From an uncultured Paracoccaceae bacterium (lineage in GTDB: Bacteria; Pseudomonadota; Alphaproteobacteria; Rhodobacterales; Rhodobacteraceae), in the NCBI GenBank assembly GCA_947503175.1, contig CANNCO010000003.1, positions 627,501-691,500 on the forward strand: a stretch of DNA of 64,000 nt, read 5' to 3'. Of the stretch, positions 42,679-52,592 are shown piece by piece (position 1 is the first letter of the stretch; each line of letters opens with the position of its first letter). The notes under the pieces were generated by a model that had not been told where the DNA came from, made no database searches, and saw only the letters and a list, made by a program, of their open reading frames with translations. The translations under genes and the position numbers were made by a program.

Positions 42679-44525
42679 TGGCTTTGGACGCGAACCCCAG
42701 CGGCAATGGCACGGTGACAGCCCGGATCGTGGCCGTTCAGGACGACCTTGTGAAGATCGAAGCGCAAGTGGATGCCGACGGAAACCTCGCCGCCCTGGTC
42801 AAGAACGAGGTCGTCTATGTCATGCCATCCCGTCTTGGCGCCAATGGTCGCCAAGAGCGCCTGAAGGCCGAAGTGCTGCGTGTGCGCGGCGCGGTTGCGG
42901 ATGCACAGGTCTATGAAAGTACCCAGGGCGTCGCCGTCGGAGATCCCGTTGAACAAACCGGTCAGCTTCTGTCGGTGGAACTGGGGCCCGGACTCTTGGG
43001 CTCGGTTTTCGACGGATTGCAGGCCCCGCTGGCTGCCGTCGCTGCCGAGTACGGTATCTTCCTCCCTCGAGGCGCTTCGGTTGATGCGCTGGATTCCAAG
43101 GCAAAGTGGAGCTTCACGCCTATCGTCAAACTGGGTGACGAAGTTGTCGCGGGCGATACACTCGGAACGGTTCCCGAGGGCCGGTTCACCCATAAGATCA
43201 TGGTGCCCTTCGGCTGGGCCGGTCGCTACAAGGTTGCATGGATCCAAAAGGGGTCGGCGAAGGGCCACGAGGCAATTGCCCGGCTTGATGACGGGTCGGG
43301 CAACGAACGCAAAGTGTCACTGAACCAGAAATGGCCCGTGCGCCGATCGATCCCGGCGCCGCTCTTGAAAAAGGCCACGTCGCGCCGCTTGTTTCCCGAC
43401 GAACCGGTTCTGACATCCCAGCGTCTGATCGACACGTTCTTTCCGATCGCACGCGGCGGCACCGCTTGTATCCCCGGACCGTTTGGTGCGGGCAAAACCG
43501 TGCTGCAGAACCTGATCGCGCGGAATGCCCAGGTCGATGTGGTGGTTGTAGTGGCGTGCGGCGAACGTGCGGGTGAAGTCGTCGAAACCATCCAGGAATT
43601 TCCAGAGATGACGGATCCCAAATCGGGCGGAAGCCTGATGGATCGCACCATCATCATCTGCAACACGTCCTCCATGCCGGTCGCGGCGCGAGAAGCGTCG
43701 ATCTTCACCGGGATCACGCTTGGTGAATACTACCGGCAGATGGGCCTCGACGTTTTGCTCATAGCGGACAGCACGTCCCGGTGGGCGCAAGCGATGCGGG
43801 AAACCTCCGGCCGGCTCGAAGAGATTCCGGGTGAAGAGGGATTCCCGGCCTACCTGCAAAGCTCCATCAAGGGACTTTATGAACGGGCCGGCGTCATCAA
43901 AAGCAACGATGGCGACATCGGCAGCCTGACGATGATCGGCACGGTATCGCCTGCCGGTGGCAACTTTGACGAACCCGTTACGCAGTCGACGCTTTCCACC
44001 GTAAAGTGCTTTCTCGGCCTTTCGTCCGAACGTGCCTACAAACGGTTCTATCCGGCCGTCGACCCGCTGATGTCCTGGTCCCGCTACCTGGATCAGATGG
44101 AAGACTGGTATGACGAAAACGTCCAACCGGGTTGGGTCGCCAAGGTGCGAGACCTTCAGTCGCTGCTCGAACGCGGCGAACAGATAGATCAAATGATGCA
44201 AGTGACCGGCGAAGAAGGCGTGACGGCGGAAGACTTCGTTACCCAGCAACAGTCGCTGTTTGTCGACATGGTCTACCTGCAACAGGATGCGTTTGACGAT
44301 ATCGACGCAAGCGTCTCCGTCGACCGTCAACAGCTGACGTTTGAGCGCGTCTACAAAGTGGCCATGAGCGAAATGGAGTTTCCGAGCAAAAGCGACGCGC
44401 GCGCTGCTTTCACAGAGCTGACGGGCAAGTTCAAGAACTTCCACTACGAGGCCGAAGGATCGCCGAGATATTCAGAACTGCTGGGCGAAATCGATGCTTT
44501 GATCGACGGCATGGTGTCCAGATGA
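42678..44525 (+). CDS. atpA: V/A-type ATP synthase catalytic subunit A
   Basis: P-loop GPFGAGKTVLQNL; DSTSRWAQAMRETSGRLEEIPGEEGFPAYL. Confidence 0.96.
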   Translation: MALDANPSGNGTVTARIVAVQDDLVKIEAQVDADGNLAALVKNEVVYVMPSRLGANGRQERLKAEVLRVRGAVADAQVYESTQGVAVGDPVEQTGQLLSVELGPGLLGSVFDGLQAPLAAVAAEYGIFLPRGASVDALDSKAKWSFTPIVKLGDEVVAGDTLGTVPEGRFTHKIMVPFGWAGRYKVAWIQKGSAKGHEAIARLDDGSGNERKVSLNQKWPVRRSIPAPLLKKATSRRLFPDEPVLTSQRLIDTFFPIARGGTACIPGPFGAGKTVLQNLIARNAQVDVVVVVACGERAGEVVETIQEFPEMTDPKSGGSLMDRTIIICNTSSMPVAAREASIFTGITLGEYYRQMGLDVLLIADSTSRWAQAMRETSGRLEEIPGEEGFPAYLQSSIKGLYERAGVIKSNDGDIGSLTMIGTVSPAGGNFDEPVTQSTLSTVKCFLGLSSERAYKRFYPAVDPLMSWSRYLDQMEDWYDENVQPGWVAKVRDLQSLLERGEQIDQMMQVTGEEGVTAEDFVTQQQSLFVDMVYLQQDAFDDIDASVSVDRQQLTFERVYKVAMSEMEFPSKSDARAAFTELTGKFKNFHYEAEGSPRYSELLGEIDALIDGMVSR

Positions 44526-44719
44526 ACGCAGCATCCGGGCGGCAGATGCGGTCGCATGGACACTCGCGACCCCGGGGCAAACCGGTTGTCTTGCCCGTCT
44601 GATTTGGCCCGCAAGCGGACGCTCACTCACGCCGCAGCATCGGTTGATTTGGGTCCGAACCTGGCTTTCTGGGCATTCGGGTACGGCTTCTCACATGCGG
44701 CAGGTCGCGAACGCAACGC

Positions 44720-45139
44720 TCACTCCGGATCGACCCCACCGCGCAGCGCCTTCACCGCCCCACGCTTTTTCTTGGCATCGACCCGCTTCCGTTTCTGGTT
44801 CAGCGACACCCGCGTCGGCACCCGCCGCTTGGGCCGCTCGCACGCCTTGCGGATCAGATCGGCCAGCCGCTCCCGCGCCAGGTCCCGGTTCCGTGCCTGA
44901 CTGCGCTCCTCGCTCACCTGCAGCACGATCGCTCCGTCCTTGGTCCAGCGCCGTCCGGCCAGCCGTTTGAGCCGCGCCTTTACCGGATCGGGCAGGTTGG
45001 GTGACCGCGCTGCCTCGAACCGCAACTCCACCGCCGTCGCCACTTTGTTCACGTTCTGCCCGCCGGGGCCGCCCGCGCGCACGAACTGCTCGGTGATTTC
45101 CCAATCCTCGATCGTGATCTGGTCGTTCACGTTAATCAT
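44720..45139 (-). CDS. arfB: Alternative ribosome-rescue peptidyl-tRNA hydrolase
   Basis: RAGGPGGQNVNKVATAVELRF GGQ motif and basic C-terminal tail. Confidence 0.93.
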   Translation of the reverse strand: MINVNDQITIEDWEITEQFVRAGGPGGQNVNKVATAVELRFEAARSPNLPDPVKARLKRLAGRRWTKDGAIVLQVSEERSQARNRDLARERLADLIRKACERPKRRVPTRVSLNQKRKRVDAKKKRGAVKALRGGVDPE

Positions 45140-45201
45140 TTGTTATCCGCATGGTATGCGCATGGAATACACATCGGTTCCGCATTGGCGTTTTGTAACC
45201 G

Positions 45202-45230
45202 AAAAGGGCCACCGGATGTCGGTGGCCCTT
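45202..45230 (-). terminator. Rho-independent terminator of small minus-strand transcript
   Basis: AAGGGCCACCG-ACATC-CGGTGGCCCTTTT on the minus strand. Confidence 0.85.
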
Positions 45231-45302
45231 CGAGTCATTCAGAGATGGGCCAGTTAGGACTGGAGCCCAATCAGGAGTGTTTTCTACCCAGGGCTGCCTG
45301 GG

Positions 45303-45356
45303 TCAGACGGTCCCCCCGACTGTTCCGACACCTCTCTCCAATATCACTCTCGACAC
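45303..45356 (-). CDS. 17-aa small ORF MSRVILERGVGTVGGTV (GTG start)
   Basis: Preceded by GAAAGGAGGTGGTCCA (45358-45372), complementary to the 16S 3' tail. Confidence 0.5.
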   Translation of the reverse strand: MSRVILERGVGTVGGTV

Positions 45357-45425
45357 TGGACCACCTCCTTTCGTTTGTTACCGATAGGGGAAGGTTGGCA
45401 CAGATATTGCGTTTGTCAAAACAAA

Positions 45426-46046
45426 TTACGCTACCTGTGGCGTCATTCGCCTCACAATCATGCGAAACGGCACCAGCGCGATCAAAGCAAGGGCAAGTTT
45501 CACACCCCAATCCGCAATCGCCAGCGACACCCAAAGCGGCGCTTCGGGGCCCGTTCCGAGGATCGGCAGGATCTCTCCTGCCCAGCTCACGTCATTGGAA
45601 GGTTCAATGAAAACAAGGGTCTGGCTGAAGGCGATGGTAAAGAACAGTGCCGTATCCACGCTCGACCCGATCACGCTCGACGCAAGCGGCGCCCGCCACC
45701 ACGATCCTTCGCGGAGGCGATTAAAGACGGCAATATCAAGAAGTTGCGCCGTCAGGAATGCAATCCCGCTGCCAATCGCGATGCGCAGCGTCACCAGCGG
45801 CCCGAACTCGCCCACGATCTGCGTCCCGATCAGCGAACAGGCGACACCTGTCAAAAACCCAATGAAAACAACGCGCCGGGCGATCTGCGTCCCATAAACG
45901 CGGTTCATCACATCCGTCACAAGAAACGCAATCGGATAGGTGAACGCCCCCCATGTCAGCCATTGACCGAACAGGAACTGCACAAGGATATTCGATGCCA
46001 CCACGACGGCGGCCATGGCGATGACGCCAGGAAGCATTTGTTTCAT
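45426..46046 (-). CDS. Queuosine precursor transporter (VUT/YhhQ family)
   Basis: Multi-TM; NILVQFLFGQWLTWGAFTYPIAFLVTDVMNRVYGTQIARRVV. Confidence 0.88.
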   Translation of the reverse strand: MKQMLPGVIAMAAVVVASNILVQFLFGQWLTWGAFTYPIAFLVTDVMNRVYGTQIARRVVFIGFLTGVACSLIGTQIVGEFGPLVTLRIAIGSGIAFLTAQLLDIAVFNRLREGSWWRAPLASSVIGSSVDTALFFTIAFSQTLVFIEPSNDVSWAGEILPILGTGPEAPLWVSLAIADWGVKLALALIALVPFRMIVRRMTPQVA

Positions 46047-46054
46047 AAGGTTTT

Positions 46055-46082
46055 TCCGTTTTTTCAAGGTAGCGGAGACTTG
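46055..46082 (-). promoter_or_regulatory. preQ1-I-like riboswitch aptamer
   Basis: Minus strand CAAG-UCUCCGCUAC-CUUG-AAAAAA-CGGA: P1 CAAG/CUUG, pseudoknot UCCG/CGGA, A-rich tail, GCUAC core; 8 nt upstream of ATG. Confidence 0.7.
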
Positions 46083-46136
46083 GCCCCGCACCGTGCGGGA
46101 CGCCGCCAGATAACGGATCGTCCGGACAGGATCAAG

Positions 46137-47020
46137 TCATTCCGTCAGCCGGTACTCGACGATTTCCGTGCGCTGAAACCATCGAAAATTATCATCGGAA
46201 ATCATTATGATACGCTGAAGGCCCCGGTCGTCGCGCCAGACGGCGATCCCTTCCAGATTGTCATGCATCCCGCCCTCGGTCTCCAGCAGCGTCTCGACCG
46301 ATACTACCCCGTCCGGCCCCAATTCGAACCGCCTGACCCGCGTTGAAAAACCGAACAGGCCGAACCCCCGCTCCAACAGGTAAAGCCGGCCCACATCGTC
46401 GAAATCCGCACCGGTCGGGCGGAAGCTCTCTTCGGGCAAGGTCGCGGCGATCTCCCAGCCGTCATCGTTCTGCCGATAGACGGGTACGCGGTCCGACCCC
46501 CGTGGCGGTTTCTCGGGTATCGCGTAAAGCCTGCCCTCACCATCAATCGCCAGCGCCTCAAGGGCACTGTTGTAACGCAGATCGCGGAACGCGGCCTGAT
46601 CCCCCATTGGCTCTGCCACCGCATCACGATCGGCATAGCCCCACACCCGATGCTCGCGCTCAAAGGAGACATAGATCCGTCCGTCAGGCCCGACTGCGAT
46701 CCCCTCGGCATCGGTGAAATCACCATCCACCCGATTTCCGTCCGGCATCTTCCAGCCGCCGATCCAGGGGGATTCAATCCCCACGATCTTGTCCCCGTCC
46801 CGCAGCAGTTCTCCGATCAGCGTCTGGGCACTGTCACCGGTCGCCACGAAACCTGTCCCGTCGGCTTCAACATCGATCCCCGACATGCCGCCGAAATAGG
46901 GCTCCGGGCGGTCCCAGTGATAGACGCTGAGCAGTTCGGCACCAGCAATTCCCTGAGATGCGAAAAAACCGCTTGCGATCAGCGCGACGACAGAACGGCG
47001 GAACAGGCGCGCGGCAGATC
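46137..47020 (-). CDS. Esterase-like activity of phytase family protein, secreted; start uncertain, overlaps mepA 3' end
   Basis: GGMSGIDVEADGTGFVATGDSAQTL...DAEGIAVGPDGRIYVSFE; signal peptide LIASGFFASQGIAGA. Confidence 0.75.
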
Positions 47021-47836
47021 GGCCATCACGTATTCCCGGCGCGGCACCGGCGGCGGTGCATTCGGGTCGGGCGGTGGCGGGTTCAGAATGTCGCGCACCC
47101 ACCGTTCGGCATCGGCGCAGCCATCGCCCGGAGGCGGTGGTGCCTGATTGACACAGTTCGATGCCCCGCGCGGGCAGTTCAGCCGCACATGGAAATGGTA
47201 GTGATGTCCCCACCATGGCCGCACCTTGCGAAGCCAGTTGCGGTTGCCTTTTTCGTCGTTGCACATCTGCACCTTTGCGCCCGGAAACACGAAGATACGC
47301 GCAACCGCCTTGTCCTTGGCCGCAGCCTTGATGATCTCGTGATGCGCCCGCGTCCATGCGCTGTTGACGAACGCGCCCTTGGCTCGCCGCATCGAGATCG
47401 AAGAGATCTCTTCGCGCGCCTTCCGAGACAGGCGCAGGTTGTCGGCGGGCCGCATCCAGACATCGATATCCAGCCCGATCTGATGGGACCGATGCCCGGT
47501 CAGCATTGGCCCACCGCGCGGTTGGGAAATGTCGCCGATGTAAAGCCCGTTCCAACCCGGCTGGCGCGCGGCCTTCTTCGACAGCCTCTCGATGAACCGA
47601 ACGGTTTCGGGGTACCCCCAGTTCCGGTTCCGCGACAGGCGCATCGCCTGCCATGTGGGCCCGGTCTCGGGCAATTGCACAGCGCCCGCGACGCATCCTT
47701 TCGCATAGCTGCCGAAAGGCTCCGGCTTGTGTACAGACGCCCCGCGTTTCGCGCCGAACAGCTCTTTCGCAAGGGGTTCCGCGCCCGCCGGAAGCGCGGC
47801 AAGCAGTGCAACGATGCTCAGAATTCGGAGGATCAT
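46979..47836 (-). CDS. mepA: Penicillin-insensitive murein endopeptidase
   Basis: GGPMLTGHRSHQIGLDIDVWM; PWWGHHYHFHVRLNCP. Confidence 0.93.
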   Translation of the reverse strand: MILRILSIVALLAALPAGAEPLAKELFGAKRGASVHKPEPFGSYAKGCVAGAVQLPETGPTWQAMRLSRNRNWGYPETVRFIERLSKKAARQPGWNGLYIGDISQPRGGPMLTGHRSHQIGLDIDVWMRPADNLRLSRKAREEISSISMRRAKGAFVNSAWTRAHHEIIKAAAKDKAVARIFVFPGAKVQMCNDEKGNRNWLRKVRPWWGHHYHFHVRLNCPRGASNCVNQAPPPPGDGCADAERWVRDILNPPPPDPNAPPPVPRREYVMADLPRACSAVLSSR

Positions 47837-49170
47837 TCTGCCCGATCTCCGTTTGGTTTCACCCAGAATAGCAGAACAAACCCGATCAGGAAAAGCACGA
47901 TCAGCGGCACCACGCCCAATTGCTGACTTCCCGTGGCGGCCGTGACAATCCCGATGGACAGGGGCGCCAGAAAGGACGTGGCCTTTCCGGCAAGGGCGTA
48001 AAGTCCGAAACCTTCCGTGATCCGCGCCGGGTTCGCCTGCCGCACCATCATCGTCCGGCTGGCGGTCTGAAGCGCGCCACCCGCCGCGCCGATGATCGCG
48101 CCCACGACGTAGAATGCGATGTTGGGCAGGGAAGATCCCTCGGCAACGCTCATGCCAAAAACCGATGTGGGGGCGATGAAGATGATCGAAACCGCCACAC
48201 CGGTCAGCAGCAGAATACACGCGGTGATCACCGGTTTCGGCCCGAACGCGGAATCCGCCCGCCCGCCAATCCATGCGAACAGCGCCCCGGTGATGATTGC
48301 CAGAATACCGAAAACCCCGGTGTCGACCACGCTCCATCCCAGCACGCCGGCCGCATAGATGCCGCCGAACGCGTACATCCCGTTCAGCGCATCCCGGTAG
48401 AACATCGACGATCCCAGATAGGCGAACAGGCTGGGATGCGCGGGCAGACCACGCACGGTTTGAAGAAGCCCGGTCATCGCCGCCCGGATGGCGCCCGGTG
48501 CGGCACGGCCCGCCTTCGGGTCCTTCACCAGAAGGAAGAACGGCACCATGAACACGATGAACCAGATCGCGGTGAACGGCCCCACGGCCCGCGTGCCCTC
48601 CCGCGCTTCCGCGTCAAGGCCGAAAATGGGTGAGATGCCGATGAACGTTTTCCCGGTCGCCGCACTCTCGGCAAAGAACAACAGCATGATCACCAGCGCC
48701 ACCAGCCCGCCCAGATAACCGAAGGCCCAGCCATTCCCAGAAATCCGCCCGATCTCGTCCTGCGTTCCCAGATCGGGCAGCATCGCATTGGTGAAGATCG
48801 TCGTGAACTCCATCCCCACAAGGCCCAGTGCGAAAAAACCCAGAACAAGCACAAGGTTGAAATCCCCGGGCGCGGCCAGCCAGACCCCGGCGCTGCCCAC
48901 GACATAAAGGCACGAGAACAGCCAGATAAACCGCATCCGCCCGCCCGTGGAATCCGCAATCGCCCCCATCACCGGCGCAAGAAATGCGATCACGATCCCC
49001 GCAGACGCGATGCCAAAGCCCCACGCGGCCTGCGCCCGGCTGCCATCGCCCAGAATCTCCTTGATGTAGGGCGCAAGGATGAAGGTCAGCAAAAGCGTCG
49101 CGAAGGGCTGGCTCGCCCAGTCAAAGAACATCCATCCCCAGATGCGCCGCCTGTTCGGATGTGCTGCCAT
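47833..49170 (-). CDS. MFS transporter, UMF1 family
   Basis: WGWMFFDWASQPFATLLLTFILAPY; 12-TM pattern. Confidence 0.88.
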   Translation of the reverse strand: MAAHPNRRRIWGWMFFDWASQPFATLLLTFILAPYIKEILGDGSRAQAAWGFGIASAGIVIAFLAPVMGAIADSTGGRMRFIWLFSCLYVVGSAGVWLAAPGDFNLVLVLGFFALGLVGMEFTTIFTNAMLPDLGTQDEIGRISGNGWAFGYLGGLVALVIMLLFFAESAATGKTFIGISPIFGLDAEAREGTRAVGPFTAIWFIVFMVPFFLLVKDPKAGRAAPGAIRAAMTGLLQTVRGLPAHPSLFAYLGSSMFYRDALNGMYAFGGIYAAGVLGWSVVDTGVFGILAIITGALFAWIGGRADSAFGPKPVITACILLLTGVAVSIIFIAPTSVFGMSVAEGSSLPNIAFYVVGAIIGAAGGALQTASRTMMVRQANPARITEGFGLYALAGKATSFLAPLSIGIVTAATGSQQLGVVPLIVLFLIGFVLLFWVKPNGDRAE

Positions 49171-49304
49171 CGTTAACCGCCCGTTTGCCTCCGGCCACTA
49201 AGCCCGGCCCGGGGCGATGGCGCAATGCACAAATCCCGGTGGCTTGCGTCCCGGCCCCCGGACGCTTACCTATCCGCGAAGAAATTCAACTGCAGGACGA
49301 TCCA

Positions 49305-49598
49305 ATGAACGCACTATTCGGTATCCTTGATATGCTTCTGAGTGTGGCGTTCTTCATCATGATCGTCCACATTGTGTTCTCGTGGCTGATCACCTTTCAG
49401 GTGCTGAATATGCGCCAGCCGCTGGTCGCCCAGATCTGGGAAGGGCTCAGCCGTTTGCTGGAGCCGATCTATCAGCCGATCCGCCGCTGGCTGCCCAATA
49501 CCGGCGGACTGGACCTTGCGCCGCTGGTGGCGTTCCTGATCATTATCGCGCTTCGCGACTTCATTCTGCCCGATCTCTACCGCGCGTTGGTAGTGTAG
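49305..49598 (+). CDS. YggT family membrane protein
   Basis: LLSVAFFIMIVHIVFSWLI...LLEPIYQPIRRWLPNTGGLDLAPLVAFLII. Confidence 0.9.
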   Translation: MNALFGILDMLLSVAFFIMIVHIVFSWLITFQVLNMRQPLVAQIWEGLSRLLEPIYQPIRRWLPNTGGLDLAPLVAFLIIIALRDFILPDLYRALVV

Positions 49599-49677
49599 GG
49601 CTTTGGTCCTTGTTCACCGATTCTTCATCTGCGATGGTCATCCCAAACGAGCAGTTTGAATAAAATCGTCAGGACCA

Positions 49678-51715
49678 ATGCCCGAACCGAAAGCTCTGCT
49701 TTCCTCTGTCTTCGGATTCGATGCCTTCCGCCCGGGGCAGAAGGACATCGTGGATGCCGTCAACGCAGGCCGTAACACGCTGGCCATCATGCCCACGGGT
49801 GGCGGCAAATCCCTGTGCTTTCAACTTCCGGCGCTCTGCCGCGATGGCGTCACGGTCGTGATCTCGCCCCTCATCGCGCTGATGCGCGATCAGGTGCGCG
49901 GGCTTCAGGCGGCGGGTGTGGCGGCAGGTGCGCTGACCTCCGGCAATACCGAGGATGAGACGAACGCGGTTCACGCGGCCCTCGATCGGGGCGATCTGAA
50001 AATCCTCTACATGGCGCCCGAACGGCTTGCCTCGGGCGGCACCGACCGCTTCCTGCGCCGCATCAACACCACCCTGATCGCGGTGGATGAGGCGCATTGC
50101 GTCAGCCAGTGGGGCCACGACTTCCGCCCCGATTATCTGCGGATCGGAACCTTGCGAAAGGCGCTGGGCGTGCCGCTCGCCGCGTTCACCGCCACCGCTG
50201 ACGCCGAAACCCGGGCCGAGATCGTCACGCGCCTCTTCGATGGTGAGCCGCCAGAAACTTTCCTGCGCGGCTTCGACCGGCCCAATATCCACCTTGCCTT
50301 TTCGGTGAAGGACGGCCCCCGCCGCCAGATCCTCGAATTCGCTGCCGCGCGCAAAGGTCAGCCCGGCATCGTCTATTGCGGCACGCGCGCCAAGACCGAG
50401 ACCCTTGCCGCCGCACTGTCTGCCGAAGGGCATTCCGCATGCGCCTATCATGGCGGGATGGAACCCGATGCCCGCCGAAGCGTCGAGGCGCGGTTTCAGA
50501 CCGAGGATGGGTTGATCGTGGTGGCCACCGTTGCCTTCGGGATGGGGGTCGACAAGCCCGATATCCGCTGGGTCGCCCATGCCGATCTGCCCAAATCCAT
50601 CGAGGCCTATTATCAAGAGATCGGGCGGGCCGGGCGCGATGGCGCGCCCGCCGAGACCCTGACCCTTTTCGGCCCCGACGACATCCGCCTGCGCAGAGGG
50701 CAGATCGACGAGGGTCTTGCCCCGCCGGAACGCAAAAGCGCCGACCATGGCCGTCTGAATGCCCTTCTGGGTCTGGCCGAGGCGCAGGCCTGCCGCCGGA
50801 TCACGCTTCTGGGCTATTTCGGCGAAGATGCGAAACCCTGCGGCCATTGCGACCTCTGCGACCGCCCGCCGGAGCTGTTCGACGGGTCGGTGGCCATTCA
50901 AAAGGCCCTGTCTGCGATCCTGCGCACAGGCGAGTATTTCGGCGCGGGTCACCTGATCGACATCCTGACCGGCAACGCGACCGACAAGGTCCGGGGGCGC
51001 GGCCACGACCAACTGCCGACCTTCGGCGTCGGTCAGGATATCGACCGGCGCACTTGGACCGCGATCTTCCGGCAGATGATGGGCCACGACCTCGTCCGCC
51101 CCGATCCCGAACGCCACGGCGCCTTGCGGATGACCGAGGCCGCCCGTCCGATCCTGCGCGGCGAGGCCGACATCACCCTTCGCCGCGACACGATGCGCAC
51201 CGCCGCCCGTCCACAGGCCCGCGCGCTTGTGTCCGACGAGGACGCGCCGCTTCTTGCCGCACTCAAGGCCCGCCGCCGGGCCCTGGCCGAGGCGCAACGC
51301 GTGCCCGCCTATGTCGTCTTCAACGACCGCACCCTGATCGAAATGGCCGAAAAGCGCCCCGAAACGCTGGACGACATGGCCCGAATCGGTGGCGTCGGTG
51401 CGAAAAAGCTGGAACGCTACGGTGCCGCGTTTCTTGAGGTGATCACGGGCGAGGCCCCGACCCCCCGCGCATCCCTCCCGCAGGAAACTGGCCGGGGGAG
51501 AGGCGGGAGATCTCTACGACCGCCTGTTTGAGGTGCAGTCGCAACTGGCCCGCGGCCCCTGCGGCACGGAAAAGCCCATGTCCTGTCCCGCATCTCTCTT
51601 GGCCAAGGTCGCCTCGCTCCACGCACCCGATCAGGGGGCAATGCGTCGCGTTCTCGGCGAACGGCGCGACGAAAGGTTCGGCGCGGCCTTCCTTGACGTT
51701 CTGTCGGGGGCTTGA
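49678..51715 (+). CDS. recQ: ATP-dependent DNA helicase RecQ, interrupted by a +1 frameshift near 51461-51466
   Basis: MPTGGGKSLCFQLPAL, DEAHC, RecQ zinc and HRDC domains; ORF ends 51531 but the natural tail HPSRRKLAGGEAGDLYDRLFEVQSQLARG...FLDVLSGA continues in another frame to 51715. Confidence 0.88.
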
Positions 51716-51767
51716 GACAGACGGCGGGTCGGCTAAATCAGAAACATAAGTGAATTTGGGGGCAGGG

Positions 51768-52541
51768 ATGCTTGTCGTGATATCGCCGGCCAAGCGGCTG
51801 GACTGGGACGGGGCGAAAGCGCCCGAAACCGAACCTGTCTTTCTGAAAGAGGCGGGAACGCTTGCCGGCCACGCGCGTCAACTGACGCTGACCAAGCTCA
51901 AGGGTCTGATGGACCTGTCTGACGATCTGGCACGTCTCAATCGCGACCGGTTCCGTGCGTTCGAGAACGCGCCGGGTCATGATGCCGTTCGTTCCGCCGT
52001 CCACGCCTTTGCGGGCGACACCTATATGGGTCTCGAGGCAAAGACGCTGGATGACGACGACCTGCGCTGGGCGCAGGATCACCTGCGCATTCTCTCGGGC
52101 CTCTACGGCGCGCTGCGCCCCCTTGATGCGATCCAACCCTATAGGCTTGAGATGGGCAGCCGTCTTGCTACCCGCCGTGGCAAGAACCTCTACGATTTCT
52201 GGGGTGACAGGATTGCCAAGAAACTTCGGCAGGATGCCGAGGCCGTTGGGACTGACGTGCTTCTGAACTGTGCCAGCCAGGAATACTTTGGCGCGGTTCC
52301 GCCAAAATCTCTGGGCCTTCGTATCGTGACCCCAGTGTTCCTTGAAATGCGCGCGGGCAAGGCGCGCACGGTCAGCTTTTTCGCCAAGAAGGCACGCGGT
52401 GCCATGGCCCGCTACGTGATCGAGAACCGTCTGACTGATATCGAGGATGTGAAAGGCTTCGACTTCGGCGGCTACAGCTTTGACCCCGACCGAAGCGAAG
52501 GTGACAGCTGGGCCTTCGTGCGCGGCTATCCGGAAAACTGA
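51768..52541 (+). CDS. yaaA: Peroxide stress protein YaaA (DUF328)
   Basis: MLVVISPAKRLDWD; LSGLYGALRPLDAIQPYRLEMGSRL. Confidence 0.94.
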   Translation: MLVVISPAKRLDWDGAKAPETEPVFLKEAGTLAGHARQLTLTKLKGLMDLSDDLARLNRDRFRAFENAPGHDAVRSAVHAFAGDTYMGLEAKTLDDDDLRWAQDHLRILSGLYGALRPLDAIQPYRLEMGSRLATRRGKNLYDFWGDRIAKKLRQDAEAVGTDVLLNCASQEYFGAVPPKSLGLRIVTPVFLEMRAGKARTVSFFAKKARGAMARYVIENRLTDIEDVKGFDFGGYSFDPDRSEGDSWAFVRGYPEN

Positions 52542-52592
52542 CGCCGTAGCCTTCCCGGCACAAAACGCTGCGACCGAGGTAAAGCGGACGGG

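Larger units (their letters stand above)
45202..45385 (-). ncRNA. Candidate structured small RNA / sORF-encoding transcript
   Basis: TTGACA at 45414-45419, strong SD, 17-codon sORF, hairpins at 45287-45302 and 45247-45268, terminator at 45202-45230; 5' end estimated. Confidence 0.6.

Noticed and set aside
44556-44900. 114-aa plus-strand ORF after the V-ATPase operon, considered as a missing subunit
   Set aside because: No coiled-coil or stalk-subunit character, and it runs antisense into arfB.
46979-47696. N-terminal half of ORF 46137..47696 as an extension of the phytase-like protein
   Set aside because: It is an out-of-frame shadow of mepA; the real protein begins near the signal peptide around 47020.
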